Assembly: GCA_900472625.1 (NCBI GenBank)
Contig: UCIT01000015.1
Location: 140,624 to 204,623 of the forward strand
Length of the DNA stretch: 64,000 bases
Reading direction: 5' to 3'
From: Hyphomicrobiales bacterium
GTDB lineage: Bacteria; Pseudomonadota; Alphaproteobacteria; Rhizobiales; Rhizobiaceae
Notes under the pieces: generated by a model
What the model was told of the DNA's origin: nothing
Seen by the model: only the letters and a program-made list of their open reading frames with translations
Database searches by the model: none
Translations under genes and position numbers: made by a program
Part shown: one piece after another, positions 38,347 through 46,094 of the stretch
How positions within the stretch are numbered: position 1 is the first letter of the stretch
How the letters are laid out: each line of letters opens with the position of its first letter

Positions 38347-40104
38347 CTATCGCATCTCGTCCGGCGCTGCGGTGCCTGCAATTGCAAGTCCCGACTTCAA
38401 AACCGACGCAACGGCGTACACCAGCCCTAATCTGGCTATACTCGATTCTCGGCTCTTATCGTTAATAAAACGTAAGTCTACCTGATCCTTACCCTTGTTC
38501 CAATGCGCATGGAAAGAACTGGCCAGATCATAGAGGTAGAAAACCACCCGATGCGGCTCCTGCGACTGGGCCGCGGAATCGACCAGTCTCGGGAACTCGG
38601 CAACCTTCGCAACCAGCTGCAATTCCGCGGGATCCGTGATTGCGGACACGGCATTCGCAAGGTTTTCCGGGGACACGTCGAGGTCCGAAAACGCCTCCTT
38701 GGCCTGCCGGAATACCGACATGCAACGGGCGTGTGCATACTGTACGTAAAACACCGGATTGTCTTTGGACTGCTCCGTTACTTTGGCGAAATCGAAGTCT
38801 AACGGCTCGGAGCTCTTCCGGTACAGCATCATGAAGCGCACCGAATCACGACCGACTTCCTCGACAACATCACGCAGCGTGACGAAGTCGCCCGACCGCT
38901 TCGACATCTTCACCGGCTCTCCGTCGCGGAACAGCTTGACCAGCTGACACAGCAGAACGGTGAGCTTCGCCTTGCCTTCCGACACACCCCGCGCGACGGC
39001 CTCCAGCCGCTTAACATAGCCGCCGTGATCGGCGCCGAGCACATAGATCATCTCGCTGAAACCACGGTCGTACTTGTTCTTGAAGTAAGCAACGTCCGCG
39101 GCGAAATAGGTGTAGGAGCCGTCCGACTTGATCAGCGGGCGGTCCATGTCGTCACCGACTTCGGTCGAGCGGAACAGCGTCTGTTCGCGATCTTCCCAAT
39201 CCTCCGGCAACTGGCCCTTCGGCGGCGGCAGCGTACCCTTGTAGACGTGGCCCTTGAACGTCAGGTCGTTGATCGCCGTGCGGATGGCGGCGGCACCGTT
39301 GGCGTGCAGCGTCCGCTCGGAGAAGAACACGTCATGGTGGACATTGAGCGCATCGAGATCCTCGCGGATCATCACCATCATCGCGTCGATGGTGCGATCC
39401 TTGACCAGAGGCATCCACTGGTCCTCGGGCATGTTGTGCAGCTTGACGCCGTAGTCACGAGCCAGTGACTCACCGACCGGCACAAGATAGTCGCCCGGAT
39501 AGAGGCCGGCCGGAATCTCGCCGATCTTCTCGCCGAGCGCCTCGCGGTAGCGCAGGAAGACGGAGCGGGCCAGCACGTCGATCTGCGAGCCGGCGTCGTT
39601 GATGTAGTATTCCTTGGTGACGTCGAAACCGGCAAAGGACAAGAGGTTGGCCAGCGCGTCGCCGACGACGGCGCCGCGGCAATGGCCGACATGCATCGGA
39701 CCGGTCGGGTTGGCGGAGACGTATTCGACGTTGACCTTGCGGCCCTGCCCCAGCGTCGAGCGGCCGTAATCGGTGCCGCTCGATATCATCGAGGCAAGCA
39801 GGCGCTGCCAGTAGCCGACGGCGATCTTGAGGTTGATGAAGCCCGGGCCGGCGACGGACACGTCGGCGACATCAGGGTCTTCCTTGAGCTTGGCGGCAAT
39901 GATCTCGGCCAGCGCACGCGGGTTGCTGCCCAGTGGCTTGGCCAGCACCATGGCGGCGTTGGTGGCGACATCGCCGTGGCTCGGATCGCGCGGCGGCTCT
40001 ATGGCGATGCGGCCGAAATCGAGTTCGGATCGCTTTTCCTTGACCAGATCGATCTGTTCAAGGGCGGTTTTAATCCTGGCTTCGAAATCGGTAAAAAGGT
40101 TCAT
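38347..40104 (-). CDS. argS: arginine--tRNA ligase
   Basis: A 585-residue class I synthetase. The HIGH-type motif is HVGH near residues 137-140 in a [10 protein letters not shown] context, and the KMSKR signature appears as KMSKRSGDF near residue 405. The C-terminal DALR anticodon-binding domain is present. I used the ATG at 40104 ([10 protein letters not shown]); the longer frame overlaps the gap after dgt. It is followed by the SPOR gene after 54 bp. Confidence 0.97.
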   Translation of the reverse strand: MNLFTDFEARIKTALEQIDLVKEKRSELDFGRIAIEPPRDPSHGDVATNAAMVLAKPLGSNPRALAEIIAAKLKEDPDVADVSVAGPGFINLKIAVGYWQRLLASMISSGTDYGRSTLGQGRKVNVEYVSANPTGPMHVGHCRGAVVGDALANLLSFAGFDVTKEYYINDAGSQIDVLARSVFLRYREALGEKIGEIPAGLYPGDYLVPVGESLARDYGVKLHNMPEDQWMPLVKDRTIDAMMVMIREDLDALNVHHDVFFSERTLHANGAAAIRTAINDLTFKGHVYKGTLPPPKGQLPEDWEDREQTLFRSTEVGDDMDRPLIKSDGSYTYFAADVAYFKNKYDRGFSEMIYVLGADHGGYVKRLEAVARGVSEGKAKLTVLLCQLVKLFRDGEPVKMSKRSGDFVTLRDVVEEVGRDSVRFMMLYRKSSEPLDFDFAKVTEQSKDNPVFYVQYAHARCMSVFRQAKEAFSDLDVSPENLANAVSAITDPAELQLVAKVAEFPRLVDSAAQSQEPHRVVFYLYDLASSFHAHWNKGKDQVDLRFINDKSRESSIARLGLVYAVASVLKSGLAIAGTAAPDEMR

Positions 40105-40169
40105 CGCACTCTTCCATGCATAGGCTGTGCCACACGGCATTCTCCCGGCCGGTGCCGGGCAGCCGCTGC

Positions 40170-41387
40170 CTAGCGCAAATCGGGAGTCTGGTCAAACAAT
40201 CGCCTGTGGGCACTGATGGCATAGGTATCCGTCATGCCGGCGAGATAATCGCCGACGTGACGGGCCTTCGGCGCCTCGGCAAGACCGGCGATGTGATCCA
40301 CCCAATAGTGGCTCTGCATCTCATTGGGATTGGCCATGTAGACGTCGAACAGGTCGGTGACGATCTGTGCGGCGCCGGCGCGGATGTGCATGATCTGGGG
40401 ATGGCGATAGATGCGCTTGAACAGCATCGCCTTAATCTGCCTGTCGGTTTCCGCCATCGCATCGGAGAAGGTGGCGATCACCCGGCTCGCCTGCCTGACG
40501 TCGTCGGCGCTTTGCGGCTTGACCTCCGAGAGGCGGTCCTGCGCCACCGCGATCACGTCCTCGACCATGCGGGTGATCTGGCGACGCATGATTTCGTGGG
40601 TGAAACGGCTGGCCTCCAGATTGGGGTAGCGCGCCCTCACCTCGGCCATCAGACCGGCCAGGAACGGAATGTCCTCCAGCATGTCGAAGGTGAGATAGCC
40701 GGAGCGCAGGCCGTCGTCGATGTCGTGGGTGTTGTAGGCGATATCGTCGGCGATCGCCGCCACCTGCGCTTCCAGGCTGGCGAAGGTGGCGAGTTCGAGA
40801 TCATGGATCTCGCAGTAATCGAGGATCGGCTGCGGCACCGGGCCGTGCGTCCCCGCGCCGTCCTTGGTCAGTAGCGGGCCATTGTGCTTGACCAGGCCTT
40901 CGAGGCTTTCCCAGGTCAGGTTGATGCCGTCGAAATCGGCGTAGCGCCGCTCGAGCTTGGTGACGATGCGCAGTGACTGGGCGTTGTGATCGAAGCCGCC
41001 ATAGGGCAGCAGCTTCTCGTGCAGCGCATCCTCGCCGGTGTGGCCGAACGGCGTGTGGCCGAAATCGTGGACAAGGGCCACGCCCTCGGCCAGATCCTCG
41101 TCGAGCTTCAGCGCCCTTGCGAGCGCGCGGGCAATCTGCGCCACCTCGATCGTGTGGGTCAGCCGGGTGCGATAGTGATCGCCATCCTGGGCGATGAAGA
41201 CCTGGGTCTTGTGCTTCAGGCGCCGGAACGCGGTGGTGTGGACAATTCGGTCGCGGTCACGCTGGAAGTCGGAACGCGTCGGGCTGGAATTTTCCGGATA
41301 GAGCCGTCCGCGCGTCGTCCAAGGATCAGCCGCGTAGATTGCCCTGTCACTGTTGCCGAAGCCTAATGCACGCCTGTCGATCGTCAT
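40170..41387 (-). CDS. dgt: deoxyguanosinetriphosphate triphosphohydrolase-like protein
   Basis: A 405-residue HD-domain hydrolase that removes triphosphate from dNTPs, affecting nucleotide pools. The HD metal site is seen as [10 protein letters not shown] (about residues 75-84) and [10 protein letters not shown] (about 107-116). The length fits the type 2 (Dgt-like) subfamily common in alphaproteobacteria; substrate preference among dNTPs is not evident. It precedes argS by 65 bp and diverges from erpA. Confidence 0.92.
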   Translation of the reverse strand: MTIDRRALGFGNSDRAIYAADPWTTRGRLYPENSSPTRSDFQRDRDRIVHTTAFRRLKHKTQVFIAQDGDHYRTRLTHTIEVAQIARALARALKLDEDLAEGVALVHDFGHTPFGHTGEDALHEKLLPYGGFDHNAQSLRIVTKLERRYADFDGINLTWESLEGLVKHNGPLLTKDGAGTHGPVPQPILDYCEIHDLELATFASLEAQVAAIADDIAYNTHDIDDGLRSGYLTFDMLEDIPFLAGLMAEVRARYPNLEASRFTHEIMRRQITRMVEDVIAVAQDRLSEVKPQSADDVRQASRVIATFSDAMAETDRQIKAMLFKRIYRHPQIMHIRAGAAQIVTDLFDVYMANPNEMQSHYWVDHIAGLAEAPKARHVGDYLAGMTDTYAISAHRRLFDQTPDLR

Positions 41388-41619
41388 TCTTCACCGTCAC
41401 TCTTTACCATCACTGGCCCCGTCGCGGCCGCTGCCCATTGACGCCGCATTGCGCTCTTCATACCTATAGAGAGCATAAACGGCAAAGAGACGACGTTTCA
41501 TCCGCTTTGCCGCAAGCCGCCTTTTCGTGATATAAGGCGCAAGTGCCTTTGAATACAGCCGTTTATATTGATGGCTGGAGCGACATTCTCTCCGGATCTT
41601 GACCCCGGCAGGAGCAGAC

Positions 41620-41952
41620 ATGACAGAGCTAAGTGTAACCCTTTCCGATGCAGCGGCAAAACGAATCGCAGCGATCGTCGGCACCGATCCCGGCAAGAGC
41701 GCGCTGCGCGTTTCCGTCGAGGGCGGCGGCTGTTCGGGTTTTTCCTACAAGTTCGACCTCACCGACGGCGTGCAGGACGATGACGTGATCGTCGAGAAGA
41801 ACGACGCCAAGGTGCTGATCGACAGCATGTCGCTGATCTACATGGCGGGCTCGGAAATCGACTTCGTCGACAACCTGCTCGGCCAGTCCTTCCAGATCAA
41901 GAACCCGAACGCGGTGGCAAGTTGCGGCTGCGGCACCAGCTTCTCGATCTGA
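41620..41952 (+). CDS. erpA: iron-sulfur cluster insertion protein ErpA
   Basis: A 110-residue A-type Fe-S carrier that delivers clusters to apo-proteins. The three conserved cysteines are present: one in GGGCSGFSY near residue 36 and two in the C-terminal CGCGTSF. The ATG at 41620 (MTELSVTLS) follows an AGGAG ribosome-binding site; a start seven codons earlier is possible. It is divergent from dgt and ends in a hairpin. Confidence 0.93.
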   Translation: MTELSVTLSDAAAKRIAAIVGTDPGKSALRVSVEGGGCSGFSYKFDLTDGVQDDDVIVEKNDAKVLIDSMSLIYMAGSEIDFVDNLLGQSFQIKNPNAVASCGCGTSFSI

Positions 41953-41978
41953 GCCTTCCCACTCGTCTATCCACACCG

Positions 41979-42008
41979 AACCGGCCGAAGATTGTCTTCC
42001 GGCCGGTT
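41979..42008 (+). terminator. terminator of erpA
   Basis: An inverted repeat of 13 bp with one bulged base (41979-41991 and 41995-42008) lies after erpA and ends in TTTA. The T-tract is short. Confidence 0.65.
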
Positions 42009-42074
42009 TATCGTCTTGTGGCGATGTCGCCGGGCGCGGTAGAAGAAGGCGTCTGAGCGGAATGGGACCCAAGC

Positions 42075-42866
42075 ATGAAGATCGCGACCTGGAACATCAA
42101 CGGCGTCAAGGCGCGCATCGACAACCTGACGCAGTGGCTGAAGGACAGCAGCCCCGACATCGCCTGCCTGCAGGAGATCAAGACCGTCGACGAAGGCTTT
42201 CCGCGGCTGGAAATCGAGGCGCTCGGCTATCATGTCGAGACGCATGGGCAGAAGGGCTTCAACGGCGTCGCCATCCTGTCGAAGACGAAACCCGACGAGG
42301 TGACGCGCGGCCTGCCCGGCGATCCGCTGGACGAGCAGTCGCGTTTCATCGAGGCGGTGTTCTCACTGCCCGGCAACCGCGTCGCGCGCGTCTGCTGCCT
42401 CTATCTGCCGAACGGAAACCCGATCGATACCGAGAAATACACCTACAAGCTTGCCTGGATGGAGCGGTTGCGCACGTTTGCGGCCGAGCGGCTGGCCAAT
42501 GAAGAGATCCTGGTTCTGGCCGGCGACTACAATGTCATCCCGGAACCACATGACTGCTTCGATCCGAAGGTTTGGGAGAACGACGCGCTGTTCCTGCCGC
42601 AAACCCGGCAGGCTTTCCGCAGGCTGGAAAGCCTCGGACTGACGGACGCGGTGCGCGCCACGACCGACGCTGTTCCTGCCTATACGTTCTGGGATTATCA
42701 GGCGGGCGCGTGGCCGAAAAATAACGGCATCCGTATCGACCACCTGATGCTTTCGCCCGAGGCGGTCGATCGCATGACGTCGACGGCGATCGAAAAGCAT
42801 GTGCGCGCCTGGGAAAAGCCGTCGGACCACGTGCCTGTGGTCGCCTATTTCGACTTCGCGGCCTAA
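42075..42866 (+). CDS. xthA: exodeoxyribonuclease III
   Basis: A 263-residue AP endonuclease and 3'-5' exonuclease of base-excision repair. Family motifs in order are WNINGVKAR (5-13), CLQEIK (about 33-38), AGDYNV (about 149-154), IRIDHLMLS and the C-terminal SDHVPVVAYF with the catalytic Asp-His pair. It is convergent with exoR, with a 46-bp gap and no clear terminator. Confidence 0.96.
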   Translation: MKIATWNINGVKARIDNLTQWLKDSSPDIACLQEIKTVDEGFPRLEIEALGYHVETHGQKGFNGVAILSKTKPDEVTRGLPGDPLDEQSRFIEAVFSLPGNRVARVCCLYLPNGNPIDTEKYTYKLAWMERLRTFAAERLANEEILVLAGDYNVIPEPHDCFDPKVWENDALFLPQTRQAFRRLESLGLTDAVRATTDAVPAYTFWDYQAGAWPKNNGIRIDHLMLSPEAVDRMTSTAIEKHVRAWEKPSDHVPVVAYFDFAA

Positions 42867-42912
42867 CGCGATCGTTCGTGGCGGGCGCTTATGTCGTGCC
42901 GCTGCGGTGTGG

Positions 42913-43716
42913 TCAATCGGTGTTGGCGGTTGCGATCTTGTGCGAGAGCGCGATGGCATTGCGGCGATCGCTTTCGCTGGCCACGGAGAAGGCCTGCTCC
43001 TGCAGCGATTCCATCCAGTTGCAATCCTTGGGCTTGCAACGATCGAGCGCCGCGGTCATCAGTGCCAGACCGTTGGTGGACTGACCTTCCTGAAACAGGA
43101 TATTGCCGAACACGGACATGGCACCGGGGTGGCCGGCCTTGCGGGCCTGGTTCAGCCACTTCTTCGCCTGCTGCGTGCTCGTGGCGCCACCATCGCCGGC
43201 AAGCATCATCTGCGCCAGCTGGAACTGTGCCTCGGGAACGCCGAAGGTGGACGCGACCTGGAAGTAGAGCTGGCGCGCCTGCGTCAAATCCGTCTTCACA
43301 GGGCTGCCGGGAATGCCGTGCTTATAGTAGCTCGCAAGCGACAGCAGCGCATTGACGAAGAATCCGGTATCCTCTGAGCCCGGCTCGACGCCCTGCTGGG
43401 CGATTTCGCTGTAGATCTTGAAGGCTTCGAAATCGTCCTGCGCGACGCCGTCGCCGTCGGCATACATGTTGGCCAGTGCCCAGCGCGAACCGGTATGGCC
43501 TTTTTCGGCGGCGTATTTGTAGGCTTCGACGGCCTCTTCCTTCTGGCCGTTCTTGTAGGCCTTGAAACCGAACTTGAAGAGATCGAAGGGACCGGATTCC
43601 TTGCTGACGCCCGATTTGATGTCGAACGCAGCGGCGGGGCAGCTGATCGCCGCGCAACAGGCGACGGAAAGCCCCATAAGCATCAATCTGAAAAGTCTGA
43701 ACTCGAACGTCAGCAT
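42913..43716 (-). CDS. exoR: ExoR, periplasmic Sel1-repeat inhibitor of ExoS/ChvI signalling
   Basis: A 267-residue protein with an N-terminal signal peptide (hydrophobic residues 8-29, cleavage near CPAAA-FD) and several Sel1-like repeats (for example AVEAYKYAAEKGH, and AKKWLNQARKAGHPGAMSVFG). Sequence and length closely match rhizobial ExoR. In Sinorhizobium and Agrobacterium, ExoR binds the sensor kinase ExoS (ChvG) in the periplasm and holds it off. Its loss raises exopolysaccharide and lowers motility, and acid-triggered proteolysis relieves it. The gene has an unusually long upstream region (43717-44441). Confidence 0.93.
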   Translation of the reverse strand: MLTFEFRLFRLMLMGLSVACCAAISCPAAAFDIKSGVSKESGPFDLFKFGFKAYKNGQKEEAVEAYKYAAEKGHTGSRWALANMYADGDGVAQDDFEAFKIYSEIAQQGVEPGSEDTGFFVNALLSLASYYKHGIPGSPVKTDLTQARQLYFQVASTFGVPEAQFQLAQMMLAGDGGATSTQQAKKWLNQARKAGHPGAMSVFGNILFQEGQSTNGLALMTAALDRCKPKDCNWMESLQEQAFSVASESDRRNAIALSHKIATANTD

Positions 43717-44441
43717 TTCACCCGATATCTTTCGTTTCCACCCACGCGAGCCGTGTCGGACATCCTGTCCTTATGGCCTGCGGATAAAGCCCCCTTGGCG
43801 AGCGATCCCGCGGTGGGTTCAAAGACCCGCTTGCCCGCGTCGCATCCAGCCCAACGCTCTCCTACGAGAGCGCCCATTTCCAGCGCATCGATCCCATCCG
43901 CCCGCTTCCCGGCACGGCCTGTCCGCAATGCATCCATTTCTACTTCCGCGAAACCATTCCGCGGCTTTTCGCTCTCGAAACAAGCGTAATCACCAATTGT
44001 GACAAAAGCTGAGCCGCCGTTACCGGCAGCCCTTCCGGGCATCCGACAAACAGTCCGCGGAGAAGAGAAGGAAAGGCGGGATGTTGGTTCGTTCGAGTGA
44101 CATTGTCCGGCCGAAACACCCTGCAGTACAAGCGAAATTGCGGATGCGGCATCGATGGTGCCACAGCCTGCGCTTGTCTTTTCTGCACTGAATGTAAAAC
44201 GACCCATGTTACTCTTTACGCACACCCTAAGCCTGTCATTCCCTCGCCCGACTTTACCGCTGCGCCCAGTTTGTGGCGGGAAATGGACAAATTGCCTCAG
44301 ACATTATCTTACGCGAATGGCGGTAAAAGACTGTTGCTGAATCGTCACAAAATGACACGGCGCAAAAGCATGCTTAACGACGAGAAGACAAAGAAAAGCC
44401 CGGCATTTCGCCGGGCCATGACTTGCGCTGCTCTTGAAAGC
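43717..44441. other. long non-coding region upstream of exoR
   Basis: 725 bp between exoR and the fadL-type gene, both on the minus strand. An uninterrupted minus frame of 171 codons runs through it up to the exoR start. It lacks any recognisable domain, begins without a good ribosome-binding site and has irregular composition, so I do not call it a gene. The fadL terminator sits at 44398-44416. The rest probably contains the exoR promoter and a long leader. Confidence 0.55.
44398..44416 (-). terminator. terminator of the fadL-type gene
   Basis: A 7-bp stem GCCCGGC / GCCGGGC with a 5-nt loop is followed on the minus strand by TTTTCTTTG, 26 bp after the stop codon. Confidence 0.8.
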
Positions 44442-45692
44442 CTAGAACTTGACCTTGATGCTGGTCGAGATAGCCGCAACCAGATCATTGCCGAAGGAGT
44501 AGGTTACGTCGTCGCCGTAGGTTACGCCGTCACGCGTGAAGGTTCCGGATTCGCCGCTGGTGAGGATGCCTACCGAACCCGCAAGACGCCACTCGATATT
44601 TTCCGTCGGGCTGTAGGCCGCGCCAACACCAAGCAACCAGCTATCCGTCTGTGAGCCGTAGCCATCGCTGGTGCCGCGATCCCAAGTGACGCTCACTGCG
44701 CCGCTCCACTGATCGTTAAACTTATGTCCGATGCCGCCGCTAACGGTCCAACCGTCGCGATAACCGAGATCGAGTGACGTCAGGCCACCCCTCGGGCATG
44801 GAAGGCCGTTTGTAGGGCAGAACGGGATGGACTGGAGAACGCTCCAATTCGTCCACTTGACCGAACCGAAGGCAAGCCAATCTGGTGCAATACCACTCTG
44901 AAGCTTCAATTCGAGCGACTCGGGCGCTTCAGCGGCACCGGATACGGGCGTTACGCCCTGAAGGTAAATGTTCGCGGGGTTTCCGGGCGTTCTCGGTACC
45001 TGCGTGAGGTCCACGGTGCCGGTCAGATTGTCGTACTTGACGCGGCTATTGTAGACGAGGCTTGCACGCAGTGCATATTCCGGAATCTCATACGATACGC
45101 CCGCGCGCCATCCCCAGCTATCGTCAGAGATATCGAGACGTCCGACGCCGCTGTAAATGGCAGATGCCGGAGCCGGAATCAACGAGACCAGCTTTTCCTG
45201 GAAGCCCTCAATCTCCTGATAGAAAACGCCCCCAATCACACGCAACTGTCCGGGGCCCACATCGAACTTATAAGAACAGGTGGCGCCGTAGTTGTGACTC
45301 TCAACCTTCGTCTCGATGTTGTTGTTCGCGCCAGCCCAGTTTGCGCCTGGTTTCGTATGCGCGCCGAAAGGCTCGGAGTAATCGAGCAAGCAGTCAACAT
45401 CACCGACGCCACCCTTCAAGCCTGCATAGGGAACGGCGTAGTTTGTGGTGTCATCGGCGTGATTTGGCTTGCCGGTGAGGTCACCGCCGCTTGTCGGGAC
45501 ATCCTGCACGTTCTTCAGCTTGCGCTGCGGCATGACGTAGATCACGCCGGACTGTATCGAAAACTGCGATGCGTCAAACAACTGATCGATATTATAGCCA
45601 CCCCGATCAAGGCCGCCTGCGAAGGACGGTTGAACCAGGGTGGAAAGCAGGACGAGCGACAGGGTTCCTGCCGAGATGCTACGGTATGCCAA
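44442..45692 (-). CDS. FadL/OmpP1-family outer-membrane transport protein
   Basis: A 416-residue beta-barrel protein of the FadL/TodX family, channels for long-chain fatty acids or other hydrophobic compounds. A signal peptide (cleaved near PSFA-GG, residue 25) is followed by alternating amphipathic strands and a C-terminal aromatic residue (KVKF), as in outer-membrane proteins. No ATG lies near the signal peptide. I chose the TTG at 45692 because GGGGGAG precedes it by 5 nt. The upstream region is AT-richer than its surroundings and holds a 28-bp palindrome, suggesting a dedicated regulator. No fatty-acid degradation genes are adjacent. Confidence 0.83.
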   Translation of the reverse strand: MAYRSISAGTLSLVLLSTLVQPSFAGGLDRGGYNIDQLFDASQFSIQSGVIYVMPQRKLKNVQDVPTSGGDLTGKPNHADDTTNYAVPYAGLKGGVGDVDCLLDYSEPFGAHTKPGANWAGANNNIETKVESHNYGATCSYKFDVGPGQLRVIGGVFYQEIEGFQEKLVSLIPAPASAIYSGVGRLDISDDSWGWRAGVSYEIPEYALRASLVYNSRVKYDNLTGTVDLTQVPRTPGNPANIYLQGVTPVSGAAEAPESLELKLQSGIAPDWLAFGSVKWTNWSVLQSIPFCPTNGLPCPRGGLTSLDLGYRDGWTVSGGIGHKFNDQWSGAVSVTWDRGTSDGYGSQTDSWLLGVGAAYSPTENIEWRLAGSVGILTSGESGTFTRDGVTYGDDVTYSFGNDLVAAISTSIKVKF

Positions 45693-45804
45693 TGTGTCTC
45701 CCCCACTGAGGCAATTGCGATGGCGGGACTGTGACGAGGAGAAGTTAAAATGGCAACTTCGTGAGGGGGCGCGATTGAAAAGTGAGCTAACGGATGCTTT
45801 ACGT

Positions 45805-45832
45805 AAAATATTGACGAGCACGTCAATATTTT
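45805..45832. promoter_or_regulatory. 28-bp palindrome, probable operator of the fadL-type gene
   Basis: A perfect 12-bp inverted repeat AAAATATTGACG / CGTCAATATTTT with a 4-nt spacer lies 113-140 bp before the TTG start. No T-tract or GC-rich stem accompanies it, so it is more like a dimeric repressor site (TetR/GntR class size) than a terminator. The regulator is not in the window. Confidence 0.6.
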
Positions 45833-46039
45833 CGCCATTTAGAAAAAACATCTAAGAACTTCCTGAAACCATGCTGAGGGAAAGACAATCGTTCTACAGA
45901 AGCACAGATATGTAACCTTATGATCACAGTTATATTTTTCGCTGAATGTCGCGAAAAAAGCTGTGAAATCAATAATTCCCCGGCGTCAAAACATCGTCAT
46001 GGACGTGCAATGTGCCAAATCACCGCTGCAAGAACGAAA

Positions 46040-46068
46040 AAGGCGCCCGATTCACGATCGGACGCCTT
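46040..46068 (-). terminator. terminator of valS
   Basis: An imperfect stem (AAGGCG-C-CCGAT / ATCGG-A-CGCCTT) with a 5-nt loop lies 27 bp after the valS stop. On the minus strand it ends in five T residues. Confidence 0.8.
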
Positions 46069-46094
46069 GGAATTTAATACTACTGAGCGTTGAA

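Larger units (their letters stand above)
45693..46094. other. intergenic region between valS and the fadL-type gene
   Basis: 402 bp, AT-richer than the surroundings. It contains the operator-like palindrome (45805-45832) and the valS terminator (46040-46068). No coding frame is convincing. Confidence 0.6.

Noticed and set aside
43710-44225. 171-codon minus-strand frame ending at the exoR start
   Set aside because: No domain, no good ribosome-binding site and irregular composition; better seen as exoR upstream region.
44097-44654. 185-codon plus-strand frame spanning the fadL terminator
   Set aside because: It crosses a clear terminator and runs antisense to the end of the fadL-type gene.
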